Position numbers and translations under genes: made by a program. A stretch of 64,000 nucleotides of DNA from Lysobacterales bacterium (lineage in GTDB: Bacteria; Pseudomonadota; Gammaproteobacteria; Xanthomonadales; SZUA-5). The notes beneath the pieces are model-generated. The model was not told the DNA's origin. It ran no database searches and worked only from the letters and a program-made list of their open reading frames with translations. The stretch lies in NCBI GenBank assembly GCA_019187485.1, contig JABAQR010000047.1:1-64000 (forward strand). The letters are read 5' to 3'. Positions 22,249 to 30,875 of the stretch are shown one piece after another (the first letter of the stretch is position 1; each line of letters starts with the position of its first letter).

Positions 22249-23612
22249 GCGTGGCCGCCAGCGAACACCGGCGCCGCCGGCGACAACTGATGGAGCTGGC
22301 CGGCCCGGGCTCGATCGTGATCGTTCCGGCTGCGCCCGAACGCATCCGCAACAACGACGCGCACTACCCGTACCGCCAGGACAGCGACCTCGTCTACCTG
22401 ACCGGCTTCGAAGAGCCGGAATCGGTGCTGGTGCTGGTACCGGGACGGCAGGCCGCCGAAACCATTCTGTTCTGTCGTGAGCGCGACCGCGCCCGCGAGC
22501 AGTGGGATGGCCCGCGTCTCGGCCCCGAGCGGGCACCGACGGCGCTGCTGGTCGACGACGCCTTCCCGATCACCGACATCGACGACATCTTGCCCGGGCT
22601 GATCGAGGGTCGCGAGCGCGTGCACTACCACTTCGGTCGCGATTCGGAGTTCGACCTGCGCGTGCTCGGCTGGATCAACCGCGTGCGCGCCGAGGTGCGC
22701 CGCGGTGCGCGCGCCCCGCACGAGATCATCGCGCTCGGTTTCCTGCTGCACGAGTTGCGGCTGTTCAAGAGCCGCGCCGAGGTCCAGCTGATGCGCCGCG
22801 CCGCGCGCATCGCCGCCGACGCGCACACGCGCGTACTCGAGCTCTGCCAGCCCGGCATGACCGAGTTCGAGATCGAGGCCGAGATCCTGCACACCTTCCG
22901 GCGCCAGCGCGCGGTGCCCGCCTACGAACCGATCGTCGCCGCCGGCGCCAATGCCTGTGTGCTGCACTACCGTACCAACCAGTCCGAGTTGCGCGACGGC
23001 GACCTGCTGCTGGTCGACGCCGGTGCGGAGTACGCCTGCTACGCTTCCGACATCACGCGCACGATCCCGATCAACGGCCGCTATTCGCCGGAGCAGCGCG
23101 CGATCTACCAGCTGGTGCTGGATGCGCAACGCGCGGCGATCGAGGAGGCGCGGCCCGGCCGTCACTGGAACGATGTGCACGACGCGGCGGTGCGCACCAT
23201 CACCGCCGGACTGATCCGCATCGGGCTGCTGCGCGGTTCGCTCGCAAAGAACCTGAAAGACGAGCGCTACCGCGATTTCTACATGCACAAGACCGGCCAC
23301 TGGATCGGTCTGGACGTGCACGACGTCGGCGACTACCGCATCGATGGCCAGCCGCGCCTGATCGAACCCGGCATGGTGATGACGGTCGAGCCCGGCATCT
23401 ACATCTCGACCGACCTCAAGGAAGTCCCGGCGCGCTGGCGCGGCATCGGCGTGCGCATCGAGGACGATGTGCTGGTGACCAAGGACGGCCCCGAGGTACT
23501 GACCGGCGACGTGGTCAAGGAGATCGACGAAATCGAGGCGGCGATGGCGCAGGCCGCCGCCGCGCGCCCGCCGCGGGTGGGGCGTCGTCGAGCGGGCCGT
23601 CGCGCCGCGTGA
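22245..23612 (+). CDS. pepP: Xaa-Pro aminopeptidase P
   Basis: Removes an N-terminal residue next to proline. The 455 residues contain the N-terminal creatinase-like domain (RIRNNDAHYPYRQDSDLVYL, TGFEEPES) and a pita-bread metallopeptidase domain. The two-manganese site is visible as D and D in LLVDAGAEYACYASDITRT, H in KTGHWIGLDVHDVG, E in MTVEPGIYIS and E in GIGVRIEDDV. The C-terminus carries an Arg-rich extension (RVGRRRAGRRAA). Translation overlaps with ygfB upstream and with the next gene (GTGA). In many gammaproteobacteria ubiH follows; here a DUF2784 gene does. Confidence 0.96.
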   Translation: MSVAASEHRRRRRQLMELAGPGSIVIVPAAPERIRNNDAHYPYRQDSDLVYLTGFEEPESVLVLVPGRQAAETILFCRERDRAREQWDGPRLGPERAPTALLVDDAFPITDIDDILPGLIEGRERVHYHFGRDSEFDLRVLGWINRVRAEVRRGARAPHEIIALGFLLHELRLFKSRAEVQLMRRAARIAADAHTRVLELCQPGMTEFEIEAEILHTFRRQRAVPAYEPIVAAGANACVLHYRTNQSELRDGDLLLVDAGAEYACYASDITRTIPINGRYSPEQRAIYQLVLDAQRAAIEEARPGRHWNDVHDAAVRTITAGLIRIGLLRGSLAKNLKDERYRDFYMHKTGHWIGLDVHDVGDYRIDGQPRLIEPGMVMTVEPGIYISTDLKEVPARWRGIGVRIEDDVLVTKDGPEVLTGDVVKEIDEIEAAMAQAAAARPPRVGRRRAGRRAA

Positions 23613-23995
23613 ACCCGGCGCTGCTCGCGGACCTGGTCCTGGTCTGCCACGCGCTCATCATCGCTTTCATCGTGTTCGCACTGCCGCTGACCTGGCTCGG
23701 CGCCTGGCGTCGCTGGCGCTTCGTGCACAGCCCATGGTTCCGCCTGCCCCACCTCGGGCTGATCGTGTTCGTGGTCGTGCAGACCTGGCGGGATGACCTC
23801 TGTCCGCGGACGGTCTGGGAGGCCGAACTGCGGCGAGCCGCCGGCCAGGACGGACATGGCCCACAGTTCATCCAGTACTGGCTCGGCGAGCTGATCTTCG
23901 TCCACGCCCCGCTGGCCGTGCTCGCCTGGATCTACAGCCTGTTCGGCCTCGCCGTCGTGCTGACGCCGTGGTGGGTGCCGGTGCGCCGGCGCTGA
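23609..23995 (+). CDS. DUF2784 family membrane protein
   Basis: A 128-residue protein with three or four membrane segments (ADLVLVCHALIIAFIVFALP, HLGLIVFVVVQTW, LIFVHAPLAVLAWIYSL, LFGLAVVLTPWW). The internal LCPRTVWEAELRRAAGQDGHG segment with Cys and a Trp/Glu/Leu pattern fits DUF2784. The GTG start overlaps the pepP stop (GTGA), so it is probably translated as the third gene of the ygfB-pepP operon. No function is known for the family; inner membrane location is inferred. Confidence 0.75.
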   Translation: MNPALLADLVLVCHALIIAFIVFALPLTWLGAWRRWRFVHSPWFRLPHLGLIVFVVVQTWRDDLCPRTVWEAELRRAAGQDGHGPQFIQYWLGELIFVHAPLAVLAWIYSLFGLAVVLTPWWVPVRRR

Positions 23996-24082
23996 GGCGG
24001 GGCGTGGGGCGCGGGAGGACCACCTGGAGGCTCCCGACCCGCGGGGTGGATCGTGCGCTCCATTCCCGAGTGGAAAAGCGTT

Positions 24083-24178
24083 GGACGCAAAGGGCGCGAA
24101 GGGGAAAAGAAAGGACGCAAAAGAGCGCAGACGCGGAGTCTTTCCGGCTTGCTTGCACTTCCTTGCGTCCTTTGCCTG
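24083..24178. repeat. Degenerate, gene-less GGACGCAAAGG inverted repeat
   Basis: The 352-base spacer after the DUF2784 gene holds GGACGCAAAGGGCGCGAAGGGG (22 bases from 24083, shown here only as a pattern start GGACGCAAAGGGCGCGAAGG), another GGACGCAAA near 24113, and an inverted CCTTGCGTCCTTTGCC at 24161-24176. These are the same units as the repeats around the GxxExxY gene, but they enclose only about 30 bases and no gene. It looks like a decayed or miniature relative. The rest of the spacer up to 24280 shows nothing recognisable. Confidence 0.65.
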
Positions 24179-24289
24179 AAGAACATGGCGCCACAAAAAA
24201 GGGGCCAGTCCGTCGGCTGAGCCGGTTTCGTCCCGGGTGGCGAAAGGACGCACGGCGTGCCCCGTGCCCGTCCCACGTCTTCCGGCCTA

Positions 24290-24317
24290 TTGCACGATGA
24301 TATCTTTGTGATATCGT
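24290..24317 (+). promoter_or_regulatory. Promoter with tandem TGATATC operator, SPFH operon
   Basis: TTGCAC (24290-24295), 16 bases, then TATCGT (24312-24317) make a plausible sigma-70 promoter. Two copies of TGATATC (24298-24304 and 24309-24315), centred 11 bp apart, fill the spacer and overlap the -10. Each contains the palindrome GATATC, and the spacing of one helical turn puts them on the same DNA face. That suits a ribbon-helix-helix dimer, and such a protein (Arc-type) is encoded as the third gene of this operon. Confidence 0.55.
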
Positions 24318-24347
24318 ATGCACACCACATCACTGAGACGCGCCACC

Positions 24348-24524
24348 ATGAACTTCCCTTCCGAATCCCACCCCCGTTCCATCAGCTCCCACGCCCCCAG
24401 CGTGCTGCTCGGTCTCGGCCTGGCCCTGCTGGCTGGCGTCGCGGGAGCCGGCGCCGCCGTTCCGGTGGTGCTGATCGCGCTGATCGCGAGCATGCAGACC
24501 CGCGGCCACCGCCGGACGGCCTGA
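24348..24524 (+). CDS. Small membrane protein, first gene of SPFH operon
   Basis: A 58-residue protein with a hydrophilic Ser/His/Pro-rich N-terminus and two short hydrophobic stretches that together could form a hairpin or one long span ([18 protein letters not shown] and [15 protein letters not shown]), ending in basic residues TRGHRRTA. I do not recognise a family. It starts 31 bases after the promoter and ends 38 bases before the SPFH gene. The coding call rests on position, codon bias and hydrophobicity. Confidence 0.6.
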   Translation: MNFPSESHPRSISSHAPSVLLGLGLALLAGVAGAGAAVPVVLIALIASMQTRGHRRTA

Positions 24525-24562
24525 GTTCGAGTTCCGGACCACCCATGACGAGGAGAGAGACC

Positions 24563-25432
24563 ATGACCCGCGAAATCCCGCGTTCCACCCTGCCCGGCAT
24601 CCCGATGTTGCTCGCACTGTTGCTGGCCATGCTGCTGACCTTTGCCGCGCTGCTCGCCGCGGCCGCCGCCAGTGCAGTCGGCGCGGTCGTTCTGCTCGCG
24701 CTGCTCGGCTTCGTCGAGTTCTTCCTGCTGTTCGGCCTGTTCATGGTGCAACCGAACAATGCGGTCGTGTTGCAGCTCTTCGGCCGCTACGTCGGCACCA
24801 CCCGCGACGAAGGCCTGCGCTGGGCCAACCCCTTCTTCTCGAAGCGTCCGGTCTCGCTGCGCGTGCGCAATTTCGAATCGAACAAGCTCAAGGTCAACGA
24901 ACTCGAAGGTTCGCCGATCGAGATCGCCTCCGTGGTGGTCTGGCAGGTGGTCGATTCGGCCGAAGCGCTGTTCCAGGTCGACGACTACGAAAACTTCGTG
25001 CACGTGCAGTCCGAATCGGCGCTGCGCCAGATGGCGACCACCTACCCCTACGATCTGCACGACGAGGTCAAGATCGCGCTGCGCAGCCATTCCAAGGAGA
25101 TCTCCGAGCATCTCCAGAAGGAGATCCAGGAGCGCCTCGCCCAGGCTGGCGTGAAGGTGGTCGAGGCGCGCATCAGCCACCTCGCCTACGCGCCGGAGAT
25201 CGCCAACGCGATGCTGCGCCGGCAGCAGGCGAATGCGGTGATCGCGGCCCGCACGCGGATCGTCGAAGGCGCGGTCAGCATGGTCGAACTGGCGCTCGCC
25301 CAGCTCAGCCAGCGCGGCGTGATCGATCTCGACGAGGAACGCAAGGCGGCCATGGTCAGCAACCTGCTGGTGGTGCTGTGCTCCGACAACGACGCGCAGC
25401 CGGTGGTCAACACGGGCTCGCTGTACGGTTGA
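24563..25432 (+). CDS. SPFH/Band 7 domain membrane protein
   Basis: A 289-residue protein with two strong N-terminal membrane segments (about 15-60) followed by an SPFH (stomatin/prohibitin/flotillin) domain: [67 protein letters not shown] and the later [21 protein letters not shown] helical C-terminal segment ([20 protein letters not shown]) fits oligomerisation. The ATG at 24563 follows GGAGAGAGA; an ATG at 24545 is also in frame. SPFH proteins scaffold membrane microdomains. Here it sits in an operon with a small membrane protein, an Arc-type regulator and an exported hydrolase. The specific role is unknown. Confidence 0.93.
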   Translation: MTREIPRSTLPGIPMLLALLLAMLLTFAALLAAAAASAVGAVVLLALLGFVEFFLLFGLFMVQPNNAVVLQLFGRYVGTTRDEGLRWANPFFSKRPVSLRVRNFESNKLKVNELEGSPIEIASVVVWQVVDSAEALFQVDDYENFVHVQSESALRQMATTYPYDLHDEVKIALRSHSKEISEHLQKEIQERLAQAGVKVVEARISHLAYAPEIANAMLRRQQANAVIAARTRIVEGAVSMVELALAQLSQRGVIDLDEERKAAMVSNLLVVLCSDNDAQPVVNTGSLYG

Positions 25433-25438
25433 GCCGCG

Positions 25439-25630
25439 ATGGCCGCCGAGCGCAAGGCCTACCCGCTGCGCATCAGCGCCGAGGTGCTGGACGCGATGCA
25501 GCGCTGGGCGGACGACGAACTGCGATCGCTGAATGCGCAGATCGAGTACGTGCTGCGCGATGCGCTGCGAAAGGCGGGCCGCCTGAAAGCGGCGCCCGCC
25601 GCCAACGACCTTCCGGGAGATGCCCCATGA
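25439..25630 (+). CDS. Arc-type ribbon-helix-helix DNA-binding protein
   Basis: A 63-residue protein of the Arc family. The beta strand KAYPLRIS is followed by helices [19 protein letters not shown] and [16 protein letters not shown]; residues [12 protein letters not shown] are a hallmark of this bacterial group. It would bind DNA as a dimer or tetramer through the strand. It begins 6 bases after the SPFH stop and its stop overlaps the hydrolase start (ATGA). The tandem TGATATC sites over the operon promoter are the obvious candidate target, making it a probable autoregulator; this is inference. Confidence 0.88.
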   Translation: MAAERKAYPLRISAEVLDAMQRWADDELRSLNAQIEYVLRDALRKAGRLKAAPAANDLPGDAP

Positions 25631-26937
25631 GGACACGGATCACGATCGGCGCGCTGCTGCTGCCGATCCTGGCGAGTGCGGCCGCGGACTGCCCGACGCG
25701 GGCCACCGCGGTGCTGCAGGCACTGGACGCGGGCGACTGGGAACGCGCCGGCAGCGGTTTCGACGGCCGCATGCGCGAGGCGCTGCCCGCGGACAAGCTG
25801 CAGGCGGTGTGGGAATCGCTGCCGGCGCAGGTCGGCAAGCGCCTGGCCCAGGGCGAGCCGCGGGTCGCGCCGGCCGGTGGCGGCGAGCGCGTGACGATCC
25901 CGCTGCAGCACGAGAAAGCCTGGCTGGACTTGCTGATTTCCTGCGCCGCCGACGGCCAGGTGCAGGGTCTGTTCGTGCGTCCCGGCAAGGCGCCTGCAGA
26001 GCCGCCGGCCGCGCCGCCCGCCGACGCGCCCTGGCGCGAGCGCGAACTGCGCGTCGCCAGCGCCGGCCTCGAACTGCCGGCGACGCTCAGCGTGCCGCGC
26101 GGGCAGGTCCACGCCGGCGTCGTCCTCGTGCATGGATCCGGCGCACACGACCGCGACGAGACGATCGGCCCGAACAAGCCCTTCCGCGACCTCGCGCATG
26201 GCCTCGCCAGCCACGGGATCGCCGCCCTGCGCTACGAGAAGCGCAGCCACGCGCATCCGCAGAGCTTTGTCGGCAAGGCCTACACGGTCAAGGAGGAAGT
26301 GGTCGACGACGCGGTCGCGGCGATCGCGCTGCTGCGCACGCAGCCGGAACTGGCGGGCAAGCCGGTGTTCGTGATCGGTCACAGCCTCGGCGCGATGCTG
26401 GCACCGCGGATCGCGACCGAAGCAAAGGCCGACGGCATGGTGCTGATGGCGGCGCCGGCGCGCTCGCTGACCGAGATGATCCCGCAGCAGGTGCGCTACA
26501 TCGTCGGCCTCGATGGGCAGATCGATGCCGCCGAGCAGGCGCATCTGGACCAGATCCTCGCCGGAATCGCGAAGGTGCAGGCCGCGCTCGCCGCCCCGGC
26601 CAGCGAGGACAGCACACCGATCCTCGGCGCACCCGCCTCCTACTGGCGCGATCTGCATCACGCGCAGCCCTTCCTGGTCGCGCGCGCCGCGCCGATGCCG
26701 ATGCTGGTGCTGCAGGGAGAGCGCGACTACCAGGTCACGATGAAGGAGGACTTCCAGGCCTGGCACATGCGCATGCGCGGTCGCGAGGGCTACAGCGAGC
26801 GCAGTTTCGCGACGCTCGGCCATTTGTTCACGCCCGCGAGCGAGAAGCCCGGCCCGGCCGACTACGAAGTCGCGGCGACCATGGACGCCGAAGTGATCGC
26901 GACCATCGTCGACTGGATGATCGGGCGCGTGCAGTAA
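25627..26937 (+). CDS. Exported DUF3887 plus alpha/beta-hydrolase protein
   Basis: A 436-residue protein with a signal peptide (cleavage near ASAAA-DCP). Residues about 22-118 look like a DUF3887 domain ([28 protein letters not shown]), and the rest is an alpha/beta hydrolase. The catalytic triad is visible: S253 in [10 protein letters not shown]367 in LQGERDYQV and H399 in [29 protein letters not shown] supplies the oxyanion region. It resembles the dienelactone hydrolase or dipeptidyl-peptidase-like esterases; the substrate is unknown. It is the last gene of the SPFH operon and translation overlaps that of the Arc gene. Confidence 0.9.
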   Translation: MRTRITIGALLLPILASAAADCPTRATAVLQALDAGDWERAGSGFDGRMREALPADKLQAVWESLPAQVGKRLAQGEPRVAPAGGGERVTIPLQHEKAWLDLLISCAADGQVQGLFVRPGKAPAEPPAAPPADAPWRERELRVASAGLELPATLSVPRGQVHAGVVLVHGSGAHDRDETIGPNKPFRDLAHGLASHGIAALRYEKRSHAHPQSFVGKAYTVKEEVVDDAVAAIALLRTQPELAGKPVFVIGHSLGAMLAPRIATEAKADGMVLMAAPARSLTEMIPQQVRYIVGLDGQIDAAEQAHLDQILAGIAKVQAALAAPASEDSTPILGAPASYWRDLHHAQPFLVARAAPMPMLVLQGERDYQVTMKEDFQAWHMRMRGREGYSERSFATLGHLFTPASEKPGPADYEVAATMDAEVIATIVDWMIGRVQ

Positions 26938-27038
26938 GTCGGGCCGACGCTCCGTTGCCGCCCTTTTGTCCGACAACCCAAGGTCGGGTGGAACGCTCGG
27001 ACCGCTGCCTTCGCACAACGCTTCCCGTGGCGACCAGA

Positions 27039-28250
27039 TCAATCGCAACGGCGCGCCAGCACCCGATGCATCGCCAGCAGCAAGGGCCACAGCAACAGCA
27101 GCCACTCGAGATTGCCTTGATCGAAGCCGCGGAAGGCCTTCAGGAAGGCGGCCAGGGCGACACCAGCCAGCGCCGACCAGCCCGCCAGCACAGCCAGCCG
27201 CGCGACCCGTCCGTTCACGCGCTCGTGCCTGGCCAGCAAGGCCCAGGCCGGCAGGCTGAGCCACCACAGCGGCAAAGCCAGCAACAAGTTCTGGTTGCGC
27301 CAGGCGGCGTAGTGATCCGTGCCGAACCAGAGCCCGATCAGCAGCAGGCCGGCCGCACCGAGCAGCAGCGCCGCAGCGCCACCGAACAGTGCCAACGGCC
27401 AGCGCCAGGCGCCACCGCGTTCGGCCAGGCGCGCCAGCAACAAGACGAATCCGGCGAGTGCGATGCCCGCCACCGCGAAGGCGGCGCGCCAGTCGGGCGG
27501 CTGCGGCGTGGTGTACTCGGGGTCTGCGCCGGCCGGCAGCACCGTGGTCGACACCACCAGCGGCTGGCCGTCGGCGAGCTTCAGCTCGGCCACCTGGCGC
27601 ATCAGTTCGGCCGGAATGAAAGCCTCCTCGCGGATTGTCAGCGGCTGGTCCACCGGCTGTCCGAGCGCGAAGTCGGTGCCGAGGTAGAGCCACCACTCGC
27701 CCTGCGCGTGCGCTCGTGTCATCCGCCGCCAGGTCTGGCCGTGTGAGCGGTGCTCGGTGGCCCGTTCGAGCGCGCCGCCGAGCGCGGCGTCGAGCGCATC
27801 GCGCACCTTGGTCGAGCAGTTGATCGTGTAGTAGTCGTAACGGTAATCGCGGTTCTCCGGCTGCACGTGCGCGTGCAAGGCCTGCGCGAGCGCGAGTGCG
27901 CTCGCGTCCGGCAGGCGCAGTTGCTGCACCCAGACGCGCCGGCCGGCGGCGACGTAGCCGGCGAGATCGTCATCGCCATCGAGCGCGACCGCCTGGTAGA
28001 GCATGTGCCCGGTCAGGAAACGCAGCAGGAAATCCTGCTGGGCGAAGTCGAAATAGCCGAAGTTGTAGCTGAGCGCGCGCCCGGTCGCGCGATCACGCAG
28101 CAGGATCGCGTTGTGACCGAAGCGCTGCCAGTAGACCTGGCCGGGCTCGACCGTGACCAGGCTGACGTCGAAGGGCACTTCGGCGCGCAGCGGTGCGGCC
28201 CACGCGGCCAGCAGCAGGGCCAGCCAGAGCGCCGCGCTGCGCAGGCTCAT
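27039..28250 (-). CDS. Lnb-like (DUF4105) protein with C-terminal membrane domain
   Basis: A 403-residue protein. A signal peptide (ALWLALLLAAWAAPLRA) precedes a periplasmic DUF4105/Lnb N-terminal domain: YWQRFGHNAILLRD with H46, SYNFGYFDFAQQDFLLRFL, and YTINCSTKVRDAL with C145, the likely Cys-His pair of this NlpC-like fold. Five predicted membrane segments follow from about residue 262. DUF4105 proteins include the Bacteroides lipoprotein N-acyltransferase Lnb. The start overlaps the corC stop (ATGA), so it occupies the place where lnt usually follows corC. A role in lipoprotein N-acylation is therefore possible but unproven. Confidence 0.85.
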   Translation of the reverse strand: MSLRSAALWLALLLAAWAAPLRAEVPFDVSLVTVEPGQVYWQRFGHNAILLRDRATGRALSYNFGYFDFAQQDFLLRFLTGHMLYQAVALDGDDDLAGYVAAGRRVWVQQLRLPDASALALAQALHAHVQPENRDYRYDYYTINCSTKVRDALDAALGGALERATEHRSHGQTWRRMTRAHAQGEWWLYLGTDFALGQPVDQPLTIREEAFIPAELMRQVAELKLADGQPLVVSTTVLPAGADPEYTTPQPPDWRAAFAVAGIALAGFVLLLARLAERGGAWRWPLALFGGAAALLLGAAGLLLIGLWFGTDHYAAWRNQNLLLALPLWWLSLPAWALLARHERVNGRVARLAVLAGWSALAGVALAAFLKAFRGFDQGNLEWLLLLWPLLLAMHRVLARRCD

Positions 28251-29101
28251 GCGCCGCCCGGCGGGCGCACGCGCAGCAGGTGCACGCGACGGGCGTCCGC
28301 CTTGGCCACCTCGAACAGGAAACCACCGAGTTCGATCGATTCGCCGCGCTCGGGCAGGTGCCCGAAAGCCTGGGTCACGAGGCCGCCGACGGTATCCGCC
28401 GCGTCGATGTCGAGTCCGACGTGGAAATGCGCATTGAAATCTTCCACCGGGGTCAGCGCCTGCACCGTCCAGGCGCCGTCCGGCTGCGCGGTGATGTGCA
28501 CCTCCGGCTTGTCCTCGGCGTCGTGTTCGTCGTCGATCTCGCCGACGATCTCCTCGAGCACGTCCTCGATGGTGATCAGGCCGGCGACGCCGCCGTACTC
28601 GTCCACCACCACCGCCATGTGCGTGCGGTTGAGACGAAAATCCTTGAGCAGCACATTGAGCTTCTTCGACTCCGGGATCAGCGTCATCGGCCGCAGGATC
28701 CGGCGCAGCTCGAACTCGCTCTCGCCGCTCGCGAAATGGCGCAGCAGATCCTTGGCGAGCAGCAGACCGAGCACCTCGTCCTTGTCCTCGCCGTGGACCG
28801 GGTAACGCGAATGCCCGGATTCGGTGACGATCCGCAGGATGTCCTTGAGTGAGGCGTCGATCGGCACCCACACCATCTGCGCGCGCGGCACCATGACATC
28901 GACGACCTGCTCGTCGGACACGCCCATGGCGCCTTCCAGCATCGCCAAGGTATCGCCATCGAGGAGCCCGTTCTGGCGCGCGTGGCGCAATTCCTCGATC
29001 AGTTCCTCGCGGTTCCGCGGCTCTCCGGAGAAGGCCTGGCCCAGTCGCTCCAGCCAGGATCGCGGCGCGGAACCGCTGCTACTCGGTGAATCTTCGTTCA
29101 T
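28247..29101 (-). CDS. corC: CorC/YbeX-type CBS-domain protein
   Basis: A 284-residue cytoplasmic protein with two CBS domains (about 70-195; QVVDVMVPRAQMVWV opens the first, THMAVVVDEYGGVAGLITIE closes the second) and a C-terminal CorC_HlyC transporter-associated domain (ALTPVEDFNAHFHVGL, ADTVGGLVTQAFGHLPERGE). It lacks the DUF21 membrane domain, so it is of the CorC/YbeX kind, linked to magnesium or cobalt efflux and to ribosome biology. The usual upstream ybeZ-ybeY genes are absent; the next gene upstream is unrelated. Confidence 0.95.
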   Translation of the reverse strand: MNEDSPSSSGSAPRSWLERLGQAFSGEPRNREELIEELRHARQNGLLDGDTLAMLEGAMGVSDEQVVDVMVPRAQMVWVPIDASLKDILRIVTESGHSRYPVHGEDKDEVLGLLLAKDLLRHFASGESEFELRRILRPMTLIPESKKLNVLLKDFRLNRTHMAVVVDEYGGVAGLITIEDVLEEIVGEIDDEHDAEDKPEVHITAQPDGAWTVQALTPVEDFNAHFHVGLDIDAADTVGGLVTQAFGHLPERGESIELGGFLFEVAKADARRVHLLRVRPPGGA

Positions 29102-29264
29102 TACTACGGCAAGCGCGCCCCGTGCGGGCGGAGACCCGAGTTTAACGGATGAGAGACGTCGGGGCGATCACCGGCACGGTGCCGGCTGCGGGTGGCCGGT
29201 GTTTGTCGAGAGCGCCGCGGACCACAGACTTCCTCCAGAAAGTGACCACCGGCGATCGGCTCGT

Positions 29265-30758
29265 TCACTGCCCGTAATCCACCCCGTTCACCCGCGCCCG
29301 CAGCAAGTCGATGCGGGTCTCGCCGCTGCTGGCCGAGGTGCGCGAACGCGAGCGGATGGTGCCCACCTGCGGAGCGGTCCACAGGTCCATCGAAACCGAG
29401 GCGCTGACGCCGAAGGTGGTGGTTTGGATGTCGCGTTTGAACTTGCAGGCATTGAAGCTGCCGGCCGGAACGTCTTCCGGATCGTCGGCCTCGCGACGGA
29501 TGGTCTCGCTGTACTGGGTGGTGTAGCTCAACTGGCCGGTGGTGTTGCCGACGTAGCTGTGGGTGTAACTCTCACCGACCGCCGGTGCGCGGATGAACTT
29601 CGCCGGCGGGTTGTACACGGTGGTCAGTGCGAGCACGCCGTTCTGGTAACCCTCGGTGCCGAGGGTGCGGATCTCGGTCGGCGTCACCTGCATGTAGCTC
29701 TTGCCGGTCAGCACGTTCTGCGCGTCGAACTGTTCCAGTACCAGCACGCTCTGGCCCTGGAAGGTGGCAGGCCCGGTGACGCGTTCGGTGACATCGCCAC
29801 CGCCGTTGTCCGGGCGGTTGACGCGAAAATCGCCGACGTTGAGCCCGGGGTCGCAGGCACTCAGCGCGCCACTGCCACCGCCGCCACCGGCGGCGTGACT
29901 GCACAGGGTCTTCGGCACGTCCGGGCCGGTGTAGACCAGGCGGGTGATGTCCTTGCTCTGGGCGACACCGTCCAGCGTGTACGCAAACGTTCCGGTCTCA
30001 CCGTCGGCGAAAGTCAGCGAGAAGCTCCCGACCACCGGCACCGGGAAAGTGGTGGCATTGCCATCGATCAGGTTGAATGGGATGCCGCTCACCGGGCGGT
30101 TGAGCTCGCCGCTGTAGCTGCCGTTGGCCTGCCGCGTGGCGAGGCCGGTGACCCACATCGGCTTGCCGTCGCCGGCGTAGGTGTACCAGGCGACGAAGAT
30201 CAGGTCGCCCTGGTGGACGATGGAAATACCCCAGCCGGATTCGCTCGGACGCCACCAGACGTCGGTGTAGTTGCTGGCTCCGGCGCGCGATGCCGTGGTG
30301 AAGGTGCAGGTCGGCGGATTGGCGATGAACGCCGCCTTCTCGAGTCGGCGCGTCTGCGCGATCCCGTCCACGGTGTAACCGAAGTCGAGCTTGCCATCGG
30401 CGGTGAGCGTCAGGCGAGCCTCGCCGCGCGGATTGGTCTGGAGGTTCGACTGAGCATTGTTGATCTGGTGGAAGGGTACGCCGGTGAAGCTGTTCAGCGG
30501 ACCGACGTAGCGACCGTCCGCCTGGCGCGTCGCGGCGGCAACCAGCCACAGAACCTTGCCGTCGCTGCCGTAGACGTACCACGCGATGAACACGATGCTG
30601 CCCTGGTGCACCACATTGACGCCGTGACCCGCCTGGGACTGGTCGTACCAGAGCGCGGTCAGGTTGACCGGGTCCGGGGTCACCTGCGCCTGCGTCGCAC
30701 CCGCCCACCACAGCATCGCGCCCGCCAGCACCGCCCGCACCGCTGCCCGCATCGCCAT
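29265..30758 (-). CDS. Exported protein with two WW-x(n)-SESGWG-type modules
   Basis: A 497-residue exported protein (signal peptide RAAVRAVLAGAMLWWAGATQA). Two tandem modules of about 110 residues share the pattern L/V-W-[YW]-x-x-x-x-[AS]-G-[HW]-G-[VI]-x-[IV]-V-H-Q-G-x-[IL]-[VI]-F-[IV]-A-W-Y (ALWYDQSQAGHGVNVVHQGS; DVWWRPSESGWGISIVHQGD), each with G-x-LNxx-(T/S)G-(V/I)-P-F and a final (V/L)DG-[IV]-A-Q. A Gly-rich linker ([10 protein letters not shown]) leads to a third, unrelated beta-rich domain of about 180 residues. The modules are known in exported proteins of Xanthomonadales and Burkholderiales without assigned function. The ATG at 30758 gives the best signal peptide. It is divergent from the crotonase gene. 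Confidence 0.85.
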   Translation of the reverse strand: MAMRAAVRAVLAGAMLWWAGATQAQVTPDPVNLTALWYDQSQAGHGVNVVHQGSIVFIAWYVYGSDGKVLWLVAAATRQADGRYVGPLNSFTGVPFHQINNAQSNLQTNPRGEARLTLTADGKLDFGYTVDGIAQTRRLEKAAFIANPPTCTFTTASRAGASNYTDVWWRPSESGWGISIVHQGDLIFVAWYTYAGDGKPMWVTGLATRQANGSYSGELNRPVSGIPFNLIDGNATTFPVPVVGSFSLTFADGETGTFAYTLDGVAQSKDITRLVYTGPDVPKTLCSHAAGGGGGSGALSACDPGLNVGDFRVNRPDNGGGDVTERVTGPATFQGQSVLVLEQFDAQNVLTGKSYMQVTPTEIRTLGTEGYQNGVLALTTVYNPPAKFIRAPAVGESYTHSYVGNTTGQLSYTTQYSETIRREADDPEDVPAGSFNACKFKRDIQTTTFGVSASVSMDLWTAPQVGTIRSRSRTSASSGETRIDLLRARVNGVDYGQ

Positions 30759-30792
30759 CCCCCATTCGCCCGAGTATGACCCGACCATACCG

Positions 30793-30828
30793 TTCGTCGG
30801 TACGAAGCTCTACGTACTTTGGGCGTAG
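30793..30828. promoter_or_regulatory. Overlapping inverted repeats between divergent genes
   Basis: TTCGT/ACGAA (30793-30806), GTACG/CGTAC (30800-30817) and CTACG/CGTAG (30810-30828) overlap just upstream of a TAGAAT -10 hexamer (30838-30843) that would serve the crotonase gene. The position suits a regulator site, but I know no regulator with this motif. Confidence 0.35.
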
Positions 30829-30875
30829 GCACATGACTAGAATCCAATGCTTTGCACTCCGCCGAGGTCCTCCCG

